The notes under the pieces were generated by a model. That model was not told where the DNA came from. It did no database searches and was given only the letters and a program-made list of their open reading frames with translations. From Terriglobia bacterium (GTDB lineage: Bacteria; Acidobacteriota; Terriglobia; JAJPHL01), in contig JAJPHL010000011.1 of assembly GCA_021325275.1 (NCBI GenBank), positions 62,001-126,000 of the forward strand: a stretch of DNA of 64,000 bases, in the 5' to 3' direction. The first letter of the stretch is position 1, and each line of letters begins with the position of its first letter. Positions 25,697 through 34,051 of the stretch are shown here, piece after piece. The position numbers and the translations under genes were made by a program.

Positions 25697-25777
25697 ATGC
25701 GAATCTTTCACTTGCCGCCGATCGAGTGTCCCGAGCGGTTGATGGCGGCGATCCTGGAGTTTTTCAAACAATCATGA
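25697..25777 (+). CDS. Possible 26-aa leader ORF upstream of SDR
   Basis: Too short for the ORF track. An ATG at 25697 opens MRIFHLPPIECPERLMAAIL, and 6 codons later a stop at 25775 overlaps the SDR ATG as ATGA. A GGGAA lies 5-9 nt before the start. Upstream at 25671 is TATGATAAT, a possible -10 region. The layout allows translational coupling; whether the peptide is made is unknown. Confidence 0.35.
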   Translation: MRIFHLPPIECPERLMAAILEFFKQS

Positions 25778-26481
25778 AATTGAAAGATCAAGTCGCTGTT
25801 GTCACAGGCGGCGCGTCCGGCATCGGCCGCGCCATTATCGAACGCTTCACCGCCGAGGGCGCGAAGTGCGCGTCGCTCGACCTGAATCCCGCTCCGGAGG
25901 CGGCACTGAGCATCAAGGCGAACGTTTCGCAGCCGGCAGCCGTGAGTGCCGCCTTCACAGAGATCGCCGAGAAGTTGGGACCGGTGGACGTGCTGGTGAA
26001 CGGCGCGGGGCAAGCGGGACAATTGACGCCCGCCGCCAAAATGACCGACGAAGATTGGGACGCCATCATTCACGTGCATTTGAACGGCACGTTCTACTGC
26101 TCGCGCGCCGCGCTGCGTGTGATGCTGCCGCGACGCAAAGGGCGCATCATCAATATCGCCAGCGTCGCGGCGCTGCGCGGACTTCCCGGCGGTTCATCGT
26201 ATTCGGCGGCGAAAGGCGGAATCATCAGCTTTTCGCGCGCCATCGCCCAAGAAGCCGCGCCGGACGGCGTGCGCGTGAACGTGATCGCTCCCGGATGGGT
26301 CGATACGCCGATCGTCAACCATGTCCCGAAGGAGTTGCTGACGATGCTTCTGGCGCAAGTGCCGCTCGGACGCATCGGCCAGCCCGAGGAAATCGCCGGC
26401 GTTGCGCTATGGCTGGCGTCGGACGATTCCACCTACGTGGTCGGTCAGGTGATCAGCCCGAACGGCGGAATTTGGTTTTAG
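25774..26481 (+). CDS. Short-chain dehydrogenase/reductase (SDR)
   Basis: 235 aa from the ATG at 25774 (MKLKDQVAVVTGGASGIGRA); the track start at 25576 reads through a leader. NAD(P)-binding motif TGGASGIG, NGAG strand, catalytic Ser in IASVAALRG, and YSAAK catalytic Tyr/Lys are all present. The Asp in SLDLNPA at the end of the second strand suggests NAD(H). Classical SDR length. Substrate unknown. Its stop overlaps that of the convergent Uma2 gene in TTAG. Confidence 0.92.
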   Translation: MKLKDQVAVVTGGASGIGRAIIERFTAEGAKCASLDLNPAPEAALSIKANVSQPAAVSAAFTEIAEKLGPVDVLVNGAGQAGQLTPAAKMTDEDWDAIIHVHLNGTFYCSRAALRVMLPRRKGRIINIASVAALRGLPGGSSYSAAKGGIISFSRAIAQEAAPDGVRVNVIAPGWVDTPIVNHVPKELLTMLLAQVPLGRIGQPEEIAGVALWLASDDSTYVVGQVISPNGGIWF

Positions 26482-27041
26482 CGCGACGGGATGAATTGCG
26501 AGACGGGCTCGCTGAATCCGGGCAACACGGCGGGCGCTTCCAGCAGGTCGCCTTTGCGCAAAATGCGCTTCGGACGCCCTTGCTTGAAAACGTGAACTTC
26601 GAACGGATCGCGATCGAAGATCCAAACGACCTGCACGCCGGCGCGTAGGTAGTATTCAGCATTCCGGAAGAGTTTCTTCATTGAGTTCGACGGAGAGACG
26701 ACTTCGGCGATCAATTGCGGAATCACTTGTGCTGGTGTGGCATCGAGATCCATCGACGTCCAATGAGCGGCATCCCAATAGACGAGATCCGGTCGGGCCA
26801 GCGTGTTCGTATCAAACTGAATCCCGGTTTCGACGAGGACCTCCCCGCCGCGTTTGCTTTGACGCAAGAAGTTGCGAATCGCAGAGCGCAACTCGTCACG
26901 CGTCCAATTGTGACTAACGGTCGTATCGCCCACGTAAACTAGTTCTCCTTGCCAGAGCTCGTAGAGACACGACGTCTCTTCCGGCAGATCCAAGAAGTCC
27001 GCCATGCTCATCATTGTTTGCGCGAGCGTATTCACCGACAT
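26478..27041 (-). CDS. Uma2-family endonuclease-like protein
   Basis: 187 aa. Uma2 (DUF820) pattern: an N-terminal helical part (ADFLDLPEETSCLYELWQGE), HNWTRDELRSAIRNFL, RPDLVYW, AEVVSPSNS with catalytic-type Glu, and AEYYLRAGVQVVWIFDRD. The fold belongs to the PD-(D/E)XK nuclease superfamily; function in vivo is not established. It is a monocistronic gene convergent with the SDR. Confidence 0.88.
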   Translation of the reverse strand: MSVNTLAQTMMSMADFLDLPEETSCLYELWQGELVYVGDTTVSHNWTRDELRSAIRNFLRQSKRGGEVLVETGIQFDTNTLARPDLVYWDAAHWTSMDLDATPAQVIPQLIAEVVSPSNSMKKLFRNAEYYLRAGVQVVWIFDRDPFEVHVFKQGRPKRILRKGDLLEAPAVLPGFSEPVSQFIPSR

Positions 27042-27065
27042 AACACGAGTATACTCCTCCGGCCG

Positions 27066-28460
27066 CTATTTCGTACTGTACGGTGGATCGCTGGCCGCGC
27101 GGCGTTCCACGTTCGGCGAATAGCGTTTCATCAGCGATTCCACTTCCGATCCCTTGCCGACGACAACCCATACCAAGTTCTTCATCGGATAATCTTTTTC
27201 GATCACGCGTTTCGCGTCTTCCGCCGTCACCGCGTCGATGCGCGCCGCGTAGCCGTCGACTTCTTTGGCGTCCAGGCCGTAGATTTCGAATTCCGTCATC
27301 CAGTTCACGAGTTGATCCGGCGTTTCCACGCGCGGACCAAATTGCCCCTTGATGTATTCCTTCGCCGATTTCAGTTGCTCGGGCGTCAACCCCTTCTCGT
27401 GCAAATCGCGCAGCACCTGCACGGCCATGTCCAGCGCTTGCTCGGTTTTTTCGTTGCGCGTATACGAACTGATGTAGAACGCTCCGGGCTGCCGCCGGCG
27501 CACAAACGCGGAGTTCGCGCCATACGTAAGTCCCGAGTCGATGCGCAGCGCGGTATTGATCATCGACGTGAAGCGTCCGCCAAAAAGCGTGTTCACGATA
27601 TCCACCGCCGCGCGATCGGGATCGTTCCGCGCGACTCCCACGTTGCCGAAACGGAAGAAGGTTTGTGTGGCGTCGGGCTTGTCGATAAAAAGCAGGCGCG
27701 TGGCCGTCGCCGGCTCCGGCTTCGGGACCGTCACAACGGGAGCGCTTTGCTTCGGCATCCCGCCGAAGCGCGCGGCCAGCATCTTTTCCATCTCGGCGGT
27801 TTGAAAATCGCCGCACGCCGCCACGATCATGTTGCCGGCCACATAGTATTGATCGTGAAAGCGCACGATGTCGTCGCGCGTGATCGCGATCACCGAGCGC
27901 TCATCCCCGTTCGCCGGACGTCCATAGGGATGTTTGCCGAACAGGAACGCTTCGTAGCCTTCCGCCAGGAGAGCCTGCGGTTGATCTTTCTGCGATTTCA
28001 GGCGATCGGCCGTTTGCTTGAGAAGTTTGTCCACTTCTTCCTGCGGAAACGCCGGATGCAGCAGCATGTCCATCACGACGTCCATGCTTTCGCTTGTGTC
28101 TTTCTTCAGGAATTCGGTGAACGCACGCGTCGTGTCGTAAGTAGACTGCACACCGAACGTCGTGCCCATGAAATCGAGGTCCTCGGCGATCTTGGTGGCG
28201 TTGCGCGCGCCTGCGCCCTTGCGCAGAAGACTTCCGGTGATCTCCGCGAGTCCCTCTTTCCCGGCGGGATCGGCCACACTGCCGGTTTTCAGCGCCACTT
28301 GAACGTCGATGAGCGGAGCGCTGTGCTTTTCCATCACCATCAACACGACGCCGTTCGGCAAAACAGTGCGATGATACGCCGGGAATTTCACGGAATCGTC
28401 GGACGCGGCGGCTAAAACCACCGCGCCAAGGAGAAGCGCACTGATGAAGAGTTTCCGCAT
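27066..28460 (-). CDS. M16-family metallopeptidase-like subunit, non-catalytic
   Basis: 464 aa from the ATG at 28460, opening a signal peptide (MRKLFISALLLGAVVLAAAS). The track ORF to 29249 reads the upstream gene in a wrong frame. M16 fold features are present (LPNGVVLMVMEKHSAPLIDV, DPAGKEGLAEITGSLLRKGA) but the HxxEH zinc motif is absent where GLAEI lies, so this is the non-catalytic half of a two-subunit protease. It begins 2 nt after the catalytic partner's stop. Confidence 0.9.
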   Translation of the reverse strand: MRKLFISALLLGAVVLAAASDDSVKFPAYHRTVLPNGVVLMVMEKHSAPLIDVQVALKTGSVADPAGKEGLAEITGSLLRKGAGARNATKIAEDLDFMGTTFGVQSTYDTTRAFTEFLKKDTSESMDVVMDMLLHPAFPQEEVDKLLKQTADRLKSQKDQPQALLAEGYEAFLFGKHPYGRPANGDERSVIAITRDDIVRFHDQYYVAGNMIVAACGDFQTAEMEKMLAARFGGMPKQSAPVVTVPKPEPATATRLLFIDKPDATQTFFRFGNVGVARNDPDRAAVDIVNTLFGGRFTSMINTALRIDSGLTYGANSAFVRRRQPGAFYISSYTRNEKTEQALDMAVQVLRDLHEKGLTPEQLKSAKEYIKGQFGPRVETPDQLVNWMTEFEIYGLDAKEVDGYAARIDAVTAEDAKRVIEKDYPMKNLVWVVVGKGSEVESLMKRYSPNVERRAASDPPYSTK

Positions 28461-28462
28461 GA

Positions 28463-29791
28463 CTATTTTTCTCCTTTCGTGGGAACCAACGTTGCCACCG
28501 TGCGATTCTTCTCGGTGAGATATTTCTCTGCGACGCGCTGTACGTCTTCTTTTGTCACTTTCTCGTAGAGGCTCGGGGCATCGAGCAGCTTCTTGTAATC
28601 GCCGAAGAAGATTTCGTAGTCGCCGAGCAAGTTCGCTTGACCGCTGATCGTCTTCAGCCCGCGATACAGCTGGCCCAGCAAAATGTTTTTGGCCTTCTGC
28701 ATCTCGCGATCCGTTACGCCGTCGCGCTGCACGCGCGCGATTTCCTCGTAGAGCGCTTTCTCGGCGTTCTCGGGAGCGACGCCGGCGCGCATTTGCATGT
28801 TGATACGGAACAGCGTGGGATCGAACGCCACCGCCATCCCGCTGCCCACCCCGGTGACCAACTGATCTTTGTCGACCATCCGCTGGTAGAGACGCGAACT
28901 TTGCCCGGTGGTAAGAATCAGCGACAACACCGTGAGCGGGCTCCGGTCGGCGCTCGCGGTTTCCGGAACGTGCCATCCCACGATGACGCTGGGCAATTGC
29001 GCGATGCGCTCCACGCGAATGCGCTTCTCGCCCAGTTGCTCGGGCTCTTTGGTGCGCACCGGCGGAGGAGGATCGCGCGGCGGAATCGTGCCGATGTATT
29101 TTTCCGCCAGCGCGATGAACTCGGCGGAATGAACGTTGCCGCACACCACCATCACGGCGTTGTTCGGCGCGTAGCCCATGCTGAAATGCGCCTTCAAATC
29201 GTCCATGGTCCAACTCTCGATGTCGGACATCCATCCGACCACCGGCCAATGATACGGATGCGCGATGTACGCCGCGGCATTGAATTGTTCGAAGAGAATG
29301 CCGTTGTTGTTATTGTCGACGCTGGTTCGCCGTTCCGACGCCACCACGCCGCGCTCCGACGCCACCATCTTGGGATCGAAACTCAGGTCGCGAATGCGGT
29401 CGCCTTCGAGATCGAAAATCAACTCCAGCGCCGACGACGGAAACCAATCTTGATAAACCGTCACGTCGTTCGACGTATAGGCGTTGTTGCTGCCGCCGTG
29501 ACCTTCCATCTCGCGATCGAACATGTGCGGACCATATTTCTTCGCGCCGTTGAACATCATGTGCTCGAAGAAATGCGAAAGTCCCGTGGTGCCGGGGCGT
29601 TCGTTGCGCGAGCCGATCTTGTAGAAGACGTAGAGCGCCACGTTGGGAATCGAGTGATCCTCGTGGATCAGCACTTTCATGCCGTTCTTTAGCGTGTGCG
29701 TCTCCACAGGAAAATTCAGCGACGTTGGAACGTCGAGTGAAGCGGCGCTCGCCGCCATTGTCAGCAACAACACAGAAAGGATTTTACGCAT
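28463..29791 (-). CDS. M16-family zinc metallopeptidase, catalytic subunit
   Basis: 442 aa with a signal peptide (MRKILSVLLLTMAASAASLD). The inverted zinc motif HFFEH in TGLSHFFEHMMFNGAKKYG is complete, and a downstream Glu-rich segment (SERGVVASERR) supplies the third ligand. Insulinase/pitrilysin-type enzymes cleave peptides inside a clamshell chamber formed with a homologous inactive subunit, here the next gene. It acts in the periplasm. Substrate unknown. Confidence 0.93.
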   Translation of the reverse strand: MRKILSVLLLTMAASAASLDVPTSLNFPVETHTLKNGMKVLIHEDHSIPNVALYVFYKIGSRNERPGTTGLSHFFEHMMFNGAKKYGPHMFDREMEGHGGSNNAYTSNDVTVYQDWFPSSALELIFDLEGDRIRDLSFDPKMVASERGVVASERRTSVDNNNNGILFEQFNAAAYIAHPYHWPVVGWMSDIESWTMDDLKAHFSMGYAPNNAVMVVCGNVHSAEFIALAEKYIGTIPPRDPPPPVRTKEPEQLGEKRIRVERIAQLPSVIVGWHVPETASADRSPLTVLSLILTTGQSSRLYQRMVDKDQLVTGVGSGMAVAFDPTLFRINMQMRAGVAPENAEKALYEEIARVQRDGVTDREMQKAKNILLGQLYRGLKTISGQANLLGDYEIFFGDYKKLLDAPSLYEKVTKEDVQRVAEKYLTEKNRTVATLVPTKGEK

Positions 29792-29813
29792 GGCGAATGT
29801 TACCTCCTAATCT

Positions 29814-31664
29814 TTACGGAATCACCGGTAGTGTGACGTGCGAAGGCAACGCCGGAGAGCAGTAGACTCGCTGGTGCGCCACCGTGAAGTCGCTGTCCTT
29901 CGCTTGGTAGATGCTCGGAACGAATTTCTGCGGATTGCGATCGATGACCGGGAACCACGTCGACTGCACTTGGACCATCAGACGGTGGCCTTTCAGAAAA
30001 ACGTAATCGCGATCGCGCAACGGAATCGCGAAACGCGTGGGCTTGCCGGCGACGAGCGGCGCGGGACGCTCGTAGCTCGTGTTATAGCGTCCCCGGCGCA
30101 CCTCCATCGCCACCGGCAACTCAAATCCGTTTAGCGAATTCGCGTACGCGCCCGGCGCGGGACCGGCGTCGGGATTCCACGCGTTCTTCACCGCATCTTC
30201 CGGATACACATCAATCAGCTTGACCACGAAATCGCTGTCGGTGCCGCTGGTGGACGCAAACAACTCCGCGGCCACGGCGCCGGTGACCGTAAGATCGCGA
30301 TCGAGCGGCGCACTAGTAAAGGTCGCTACATCGGGACGGCCGTCGACGAAGCGTTGGTCGGCCGCTTCCCACGTGCGCCAATCGCCACCCGGATATGTCG
30401 GCGAAATCGGACGCGCGCGATACGGCACGGGACGCGCTGGATCGGAAACGTACTCGACCGATTCGCGATCGCGCGATTTCGGCGCGTCGAAGGAAAGCGA
30501 TCCGTCGGCGTGAAGATACAAATTCCTCGCGGTGGAAGGCGGCGGCCACGACGCGTAGGTGCGCCACGTATTCGATCCCGATTGAAACGTGCTGGCTTGC
30601 CACGCGGGCTTGGCGCCTTCGCCGTGCAAGTAGAAGCGGAAGAACGGCGCTTGAATGTTCTCGCGAAACTCGCGGCCGGTTTCGTGTCCACCGTTGGTAA
30701 CCGCGCCAAGACGTTCGCCCGCCGCGCCCGACCATTGCCCGTGATACCAAGGTCCCGCCACCATAAAGTTTTCGTGCTTCGGATCGTTCTCGGCGGAATG
30801 GCTGAAAATCTGCCACGGTCCCCATGGATCTTCTTGGTCCCAGAAACCGGCGACGTTCAGGTTCGGCACGGGCGTGGAGTGCAATTGATTCACCCACGCT
30901 TCGCGCTTCCAGAAATCGTCGTAGTCGGGATGATTGACCGTGTCGTTCCAGTACGGCAGCGAGTTGTGAATGTACTTGGCGTTGATGTTCGACACGGGGC
31001 CGAGCTTCAAATACCAGTCGTAGGTATCGTACGTGTCGAACTCGAAATGCTTGTTCTCGTTCTTGTCGCTCTGCTCCATCACGGCGTACTCGAAGTCGTA
31101 GCTCAAGCGCAGCGCGCCGAATCGATGATCGTCGTCGTTCATCCATTGATCCACCGGCGAGGCCTGCTCGGAGACGGCTTTCAGCGCCGGATGCGGATGC
31201 AGCATCGTCAGCCCGGCGGTCAAGCCGTCGTAGGAAACGCCGAAGATGCCGACGCGTCCGTTGTTACGCGGCACGTTTTTCACCAGCCAATCGATGGTGT
31301 CGTAGGCGTCGGTGGTTTCGTTCATGTCCGCGGGATCGTTCAGATTCACCTGCGACGACAGCTTGAACACGCCTTCCGACTTGAAGCGTCCGCGCAGATT
31401 TTGGAAGACCAGGATGTAGCCATCCTTCATCAATTCGCGATACGCCGAGGGCGGCGTGTCCCACGCGCGATCGGGTACGCCGTACGGCGTACGCTTCAGC
31501 AGAATCGGCAGCGGTTTCGCTTGGTCGACGGGCGCCAAGATTACAGTTTGCAAATGCGCGCCGTCGCGCATCGGAATCATCACTTCCTGAAAGTTGAACA
31601 GCGGTTTAGCCTGCGGCGCGGCGAAAAGAAACACGGCGAGAACGAGTGTCCACATTTGAAACAT
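29814..31664 (-). CDS. CocE/NonD family hydrolase
   Basis: 616 aa from the ATG at 31664 (MFQMWTLVLAVFLFAAP, signal peptide). Catalytic domain motifs: VMIPMRDGAHLQTVILAP, LKRTPYGVPDRAW, the loop NLRGRFKSEG and the Ser elbow GIFGVSYDGLT. The C-terminal jelly-roll includes DRDLTVTGAVAAELFAS and MVQVQSTWFPVIDRN. Exported acyl hydrolase or Xaa-Pro peptidase. Paralogue of 12500-14464, without local synteny. It lies 22 nt upstream of the M16 pair on the same strand, so the three may be co-transcribed. Confidence 0.9.
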   Translation of the reverse strand: MFQMWTLVLAVFLFAAPQAKPLFNFQEVMIPMRDGAHLQTVILAPVDQAKPLPILLKRTPYGVPDRAWDTPPSAYRELMKDGYILVFQNLRGRFKSEGVFKLSSQVNLNDPADMNETTDAYDTIDWLVKNVPRNNGRVGIFGVSYDGLTAGLTMLHPHPALKAVSEQASPVDQWMNDDDHRFGALRLSYDFEYAVMEQSDKNENKHFEFDTYDTYDWYLKLGPVSNINAKYIHNSLPYWNDTVNHPDYDDFWKREAWVNQLHSTPVPNLNVAGFWDQEDPWGPWQIFSHSAENDPKHENFMVAGPWYHGQWSGAAGERLGAVTNGGHETGREFRENIQAPFFRFYLHGEGAKPAWQASTFQSGSNTWRTYASWPPPSTARNLYLHADGSLSFDAPKSRDRESVEYVSDPARPVPYRARPISPTYPGGDWRTWEAADQRFVDGRPDVATFTSAPLDRDLTVTGAVAAELFASTSGTDSDFVVKLIDVYPEDAVKNAWNPDAGPAPGAYANSLNGFELPVAMEVRRGRYNTSYERPAPLVAGKPTRFAIPLRDRDYVFLKGHRLMVQVQSTWFPVIDRNPQKFVPSIYQAKDSDFTVAHQRVYCSPALPSHVTLPVIP

Positions 31665-31732
31665 GCCCGCAGCATACCGCATTCTGTCCTCATTCTGTAC
31701 GGTGCACCTGCCGATAGTGAGGGTGTATAAGT

Positions 31733-32599
31733 ATGTCGACGGACAAAGGGAGTGTCACAGGATTCGTACTCGCCATTGGCGGGATCGTCGGCGGACTGCT
31801 GCTGGAAGGCGGCAACCTCCGCCAGATCCTGCAGCCGACCGCCGCGATTATCGTGCTGGGCGGGACGCTGGGCGCCGTCATGGTGGCGTTTCCCCTGGAC
31901 GCGGTGCTGACGGCGTTCCAGCGAATCGGCACGATCTTTTTCGGGCGGCCACCCGACTACGCGCGGATCGCCGCGACGATGGTGGAGTTGTCGAATCGCA
32001 CGCGCCGCGACGGCATCGTGTCGCTCGACAAGGAACTGGCGAGCATATCCGATCCGTTTCTGCGCCGAGCCTTGATGATCGCCGTCGATGGAACGCCCGT
32101 GGCAGACTTGCGCCACATGATGGAATCGGAAATCGAGTTGCGCATGGAGCGCGACGAAGAAATCCCAGGCGTCTTCGAATCGGCCGGAGGATTTTCGCCG
32201 ACCGTCGGCATCCTCGGCGCGGTGTTGGGATTGATCCAAGTGATGCAGCACCTCGACAACATCGAGGAAGTGGGGCGCGGCATCGCCGTGGCCTTCGTTG
32301 CGACGGTGTACGGCGTGGGCTTCGCGAATCTTTTTTGCTTGCCGGCCGCTGCAAAGCTGAAAGCGCGGCAGCGCGAACGCTGGCTGGCGGAACAAATCAT
32401 GCTGGAAGGCGTGATTTCGATTGTCGAAGGACTGAATCCGCGCATGTTGGAAGTGAAACTCGCCGGCTACCTCGAAAAGTCCGAGCCTGCGGCCAAACAA
32501 AAACCGCGCGCCGGCTCCAGAAATGTCCAACCGATCCGCGCGAGCGGTTTCGTCAAGGGGAACAACGATGATCCGGCCCAGACGCGCGCAGCACGCTAA
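31733..32599 (+). CDS. motA: MotA-type flagellar motor stator protein
   Basis: 288 aa, ATG after GAGGG. Four membrane helices typical of MotA/MotC: GFVLAIGGIVGGLLLEGG, PTAAIIVLGGTLGAVMVAFP, GGFSPTVGILGAVLGLIQVM and VAFVATVYGVGFANLFCLP. The cytoplasmic loop carries the charged segment contacting FliG. It forms a 5:2 proton or sodium channel with MotB, which starts before this gene ends (32-nt overlap). No other flagellar gene is in the window. Confidence 0.92.
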   Translation: MSTDKGSVTGFVLAIGGIVGGLLLEGGNLRQILQPTAAIIVLGGTLGAVMVAFPLDAVLTAFQRIGTIFFGRPPDYARIAATMVELSNRTRRDGIVSLDKELASISDPFLRRALMIAVDGTPVADLRHMMESEIELRMERDEEIPGVFESAGGFSPTVGILGAVLGLIQVMQHLDNIEEVGRGIAVAFVATVYGVGFANLFCLPAAAKLKARQRERWLAEQIMLEGVISIVEGLNPRMLEVKLAGYLEKSEPAAKQKPRAGSRNVQPIRASGFVKGNNDDPAQTRAAR

Positions 32600-33299
32600 T
32601 CACGAACGTTGGCTCGTTTCCTACGCCGACTTCATCACGCTCATGTTCGCGTTTTTCGTCGTACTGTTCGCGTCGTCGCACGTCGATCGGCGCAAAGCGG
32701 GTCGCATGGCGCAGCAGATGCAGGAATCGTTCGCGAAGTTCGGCGTTCTCGATGGATCGAACGGCGTGGCCGGTGAACCGGTGCGCGTCGGGCCCCCGGG
32801 AGCCGAGAAAGTCGCGAAACAACTCGAGGAACAGCTCCGCAAAGAGATCGCTCGCAAAGACGTGTCGCTGAAGATGCGCCGCGATGGTCTCGTGATCACG
32901 TTGCATGAAGGCGGATTCTTCGATAGCGGGTCGGCGACGCTGAAACCCGCGGCCCTGGAAGCCCTGGTGACGATTGCGGGAACGCTCGCCGAGAGCAATA
33001 GCCCCGTGCGCGTGGAAGGTCACACCGACAATCAGCCGATTCACACCAGCCGCTTCGATACCAACTGGGAATTGTCGACGGCGCGCGCCACCGAGATCGT
33101 GAAGTATTTTGTGATGGCGCAAGGGCTGCCGCCGGAACGATTTTCGGCGGCGGGATACGCGGAATTTCATCCTGTGGCTGGAAACGAAACGGCGGAAGGA
33201 CGGTCGCAGAATCGGCGCGTGGATCTTGTGGTGCTCGGCGGGACTACTCCGGAAGAGCACGCTCCAACCACGCGGGTAGGCGCTCATTTTGAAAGATGA
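32568..33299 (+). CDS. motB: MotB-type flagellar motor protein (OmpA domain)
   Basis: 243 aa from the ATG at 32568 (AAGGGG upstream); the track start at 32523 is earlier. The single membrane helix carries the ion-path Asp: LVSYADFITLMFAFFVVLF. A linker follows, then a peptidoglycan-binding OmpA/MotB domain (VRVEGHTDNQPI, NWELSTARATEIVKYF, GRSQNRRVDLVV). It anchors the stator to the cell wall. Its last 56 nt overlap the 3' end of the convergent zeta-type toxin. Confidence 0.93.
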   Translation: MIRPRRAQHANHERWLVSYADFITLMFAFFVVLFASSHVDRRKAGRMAQQMQESFAKFGVLDGSNGVAGEPVRVGPPGAEKVAKQLEEQLRKEIARKDVSLKMRRDGLVITLHEGGFFDSGSATLKPAALEALVTIAGTLAESNSPVRVEGHTDNQPIHTSRFDTNWELSTARATEIVKYFVMAQGLPPERFSAAGYAEFHPVAGNETAEGRSQNRRVDLVVLGGTTPEEHAPTTRVGAHFER

Positions 33300-33825
33300 T
33301 CTCTCCTTGTCGCGCTTCGAGAAGAATAGTCGGAAGGACGCCCCACAAGCTATTGTCATAAACTTCAATTTGATCCGTTTCAAGGATCGCTCGCCCTAAA
33401 TTGGACATGCTCTGCTGCCAGATTCCGCGCAGGAGCGTCTCTGATGCGCTGTGACCTCCACGAAAGGCCCGCATCTTCACGCGCCTTGCATGCATCTCGA
33501 AAGACTCAAGCGCCACATATCGCATTTCGGTTGTAAAGCCAGCCTGCTTGGCGAGTTTCATCTGATCGAACGTGATAGCCGTTCGCAAGGTTGTCTCAAA
33601 GGCTAAGCTCTCACGACGTGAAATATGGTCCAGAATGAAAGCCTCGAAGAGGCGATTCACCTCGGAGCGAACCGCAAGCGAGATTCCAATATACGAACCG
33701 CCATTCAGAGTCGCCGCGGCGTCGTCGGCATTAAAGAAATGGAGACCAAAGCCCGAGACAGGAAACGCCGTCGACTTGCCGCCCCCTGGCGGGCCGGCAA
33801 TCACAACCATGCGAGGAGTCGTCAT
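33244..33825 (-). CDS. Zeta-toxin-family kinase
   Basis: 193 aa. P-loop VVIAGPPGGGKST, then FNADDAAATLNGG, and SLAFETTLRT, the zeta-toxin pattern for sugar-nucleotide or peptidoglycan-precursor kinases. Family toxins phosphorylate UDP-GlcNAc and block wall synthesis. It directly follows a small antitoxin-like ORF with no gap. The last 56 nt overlap MotB in the opposite direction. Confidence 0.85.
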   Translation of the reverse strand: MTTPRMVVIAGPPGGGKSTAFPVSGFGLHFFNADDAAATLNGGSYIGISLAVRSEVNRLFEAFILDHISRRESLAFETTLRTAITFDQMKLAKQAGFTTEMRYVALESFEMHARRVKMRAFRGGHSASETLLRGIWQQSMSNLGRAILETDQIEVYDNSLWGVLPTILLEARQGEIIFQNERLPAWLERALPE

Positions 33826-34017
33826 CTATCCGCCGAAGTCTCGATCCTTCGACTCGCGCATGTCCTCTGGCAGGTCGTGACGCAGCAGTTCGCCGCGGCT
33901 ATTCGCGATTCCCAACCGTTCAAGCTCGTCGGCGGCGGCTCTCACCCGTGCGCCGGCTGCTTCAAGATGAGGATCGTACGTCGGCTTGTTCTGCTTCGGT
34001 AATTGCTTAGTTGGCAT
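33826..34017 (-). CDS. Antitoxin of zeta-type toxin
   Basis: 63 aa, ending immediately before the toxin start. Basic N terminus (MPTKQLPKQNKPTYDPH) and a helical centre (GARVRAAADELERLG). No named family recognised. Assigned from size and position beside the zeta-type toxin. A TACAAT box is 9 nt upstream of the start. Confidence 0.6.
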   Translation of the reverse strand: MPTKQLPKQNKPTYDPHLEAAGARVRAAADELERLGIANSRGELLRHDLPEDMRESKDRDFGG

Positions 34018-34025
34018 TTGACCTT

Positions 34026-34031
34026 ATTGTA
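34026..34031 (-). promoter_or_regulatory. Candidate -10 box for antitoxin-toxin operon
   Basis: On the minus strand TACAAT lies 8 nt before the antitoxin ATG. No good -35 was found at 16-18 nt, so only the -10 is proposed. A transcript from here would have a very short leader. Confidence 0.3.
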
Positions 34032-34051
34032 GCGCAATCGCGCCGTGAGAT

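Noticed and set aside
27066-29249. 727-aa minus-strand ORF in the track spanning both M16 genes
   Set aside because: Its first 260 residues read the catalytic M16 gene out of frame, with Arg/His-rich composition. The real gene begins at 28460 with a signal peptide.
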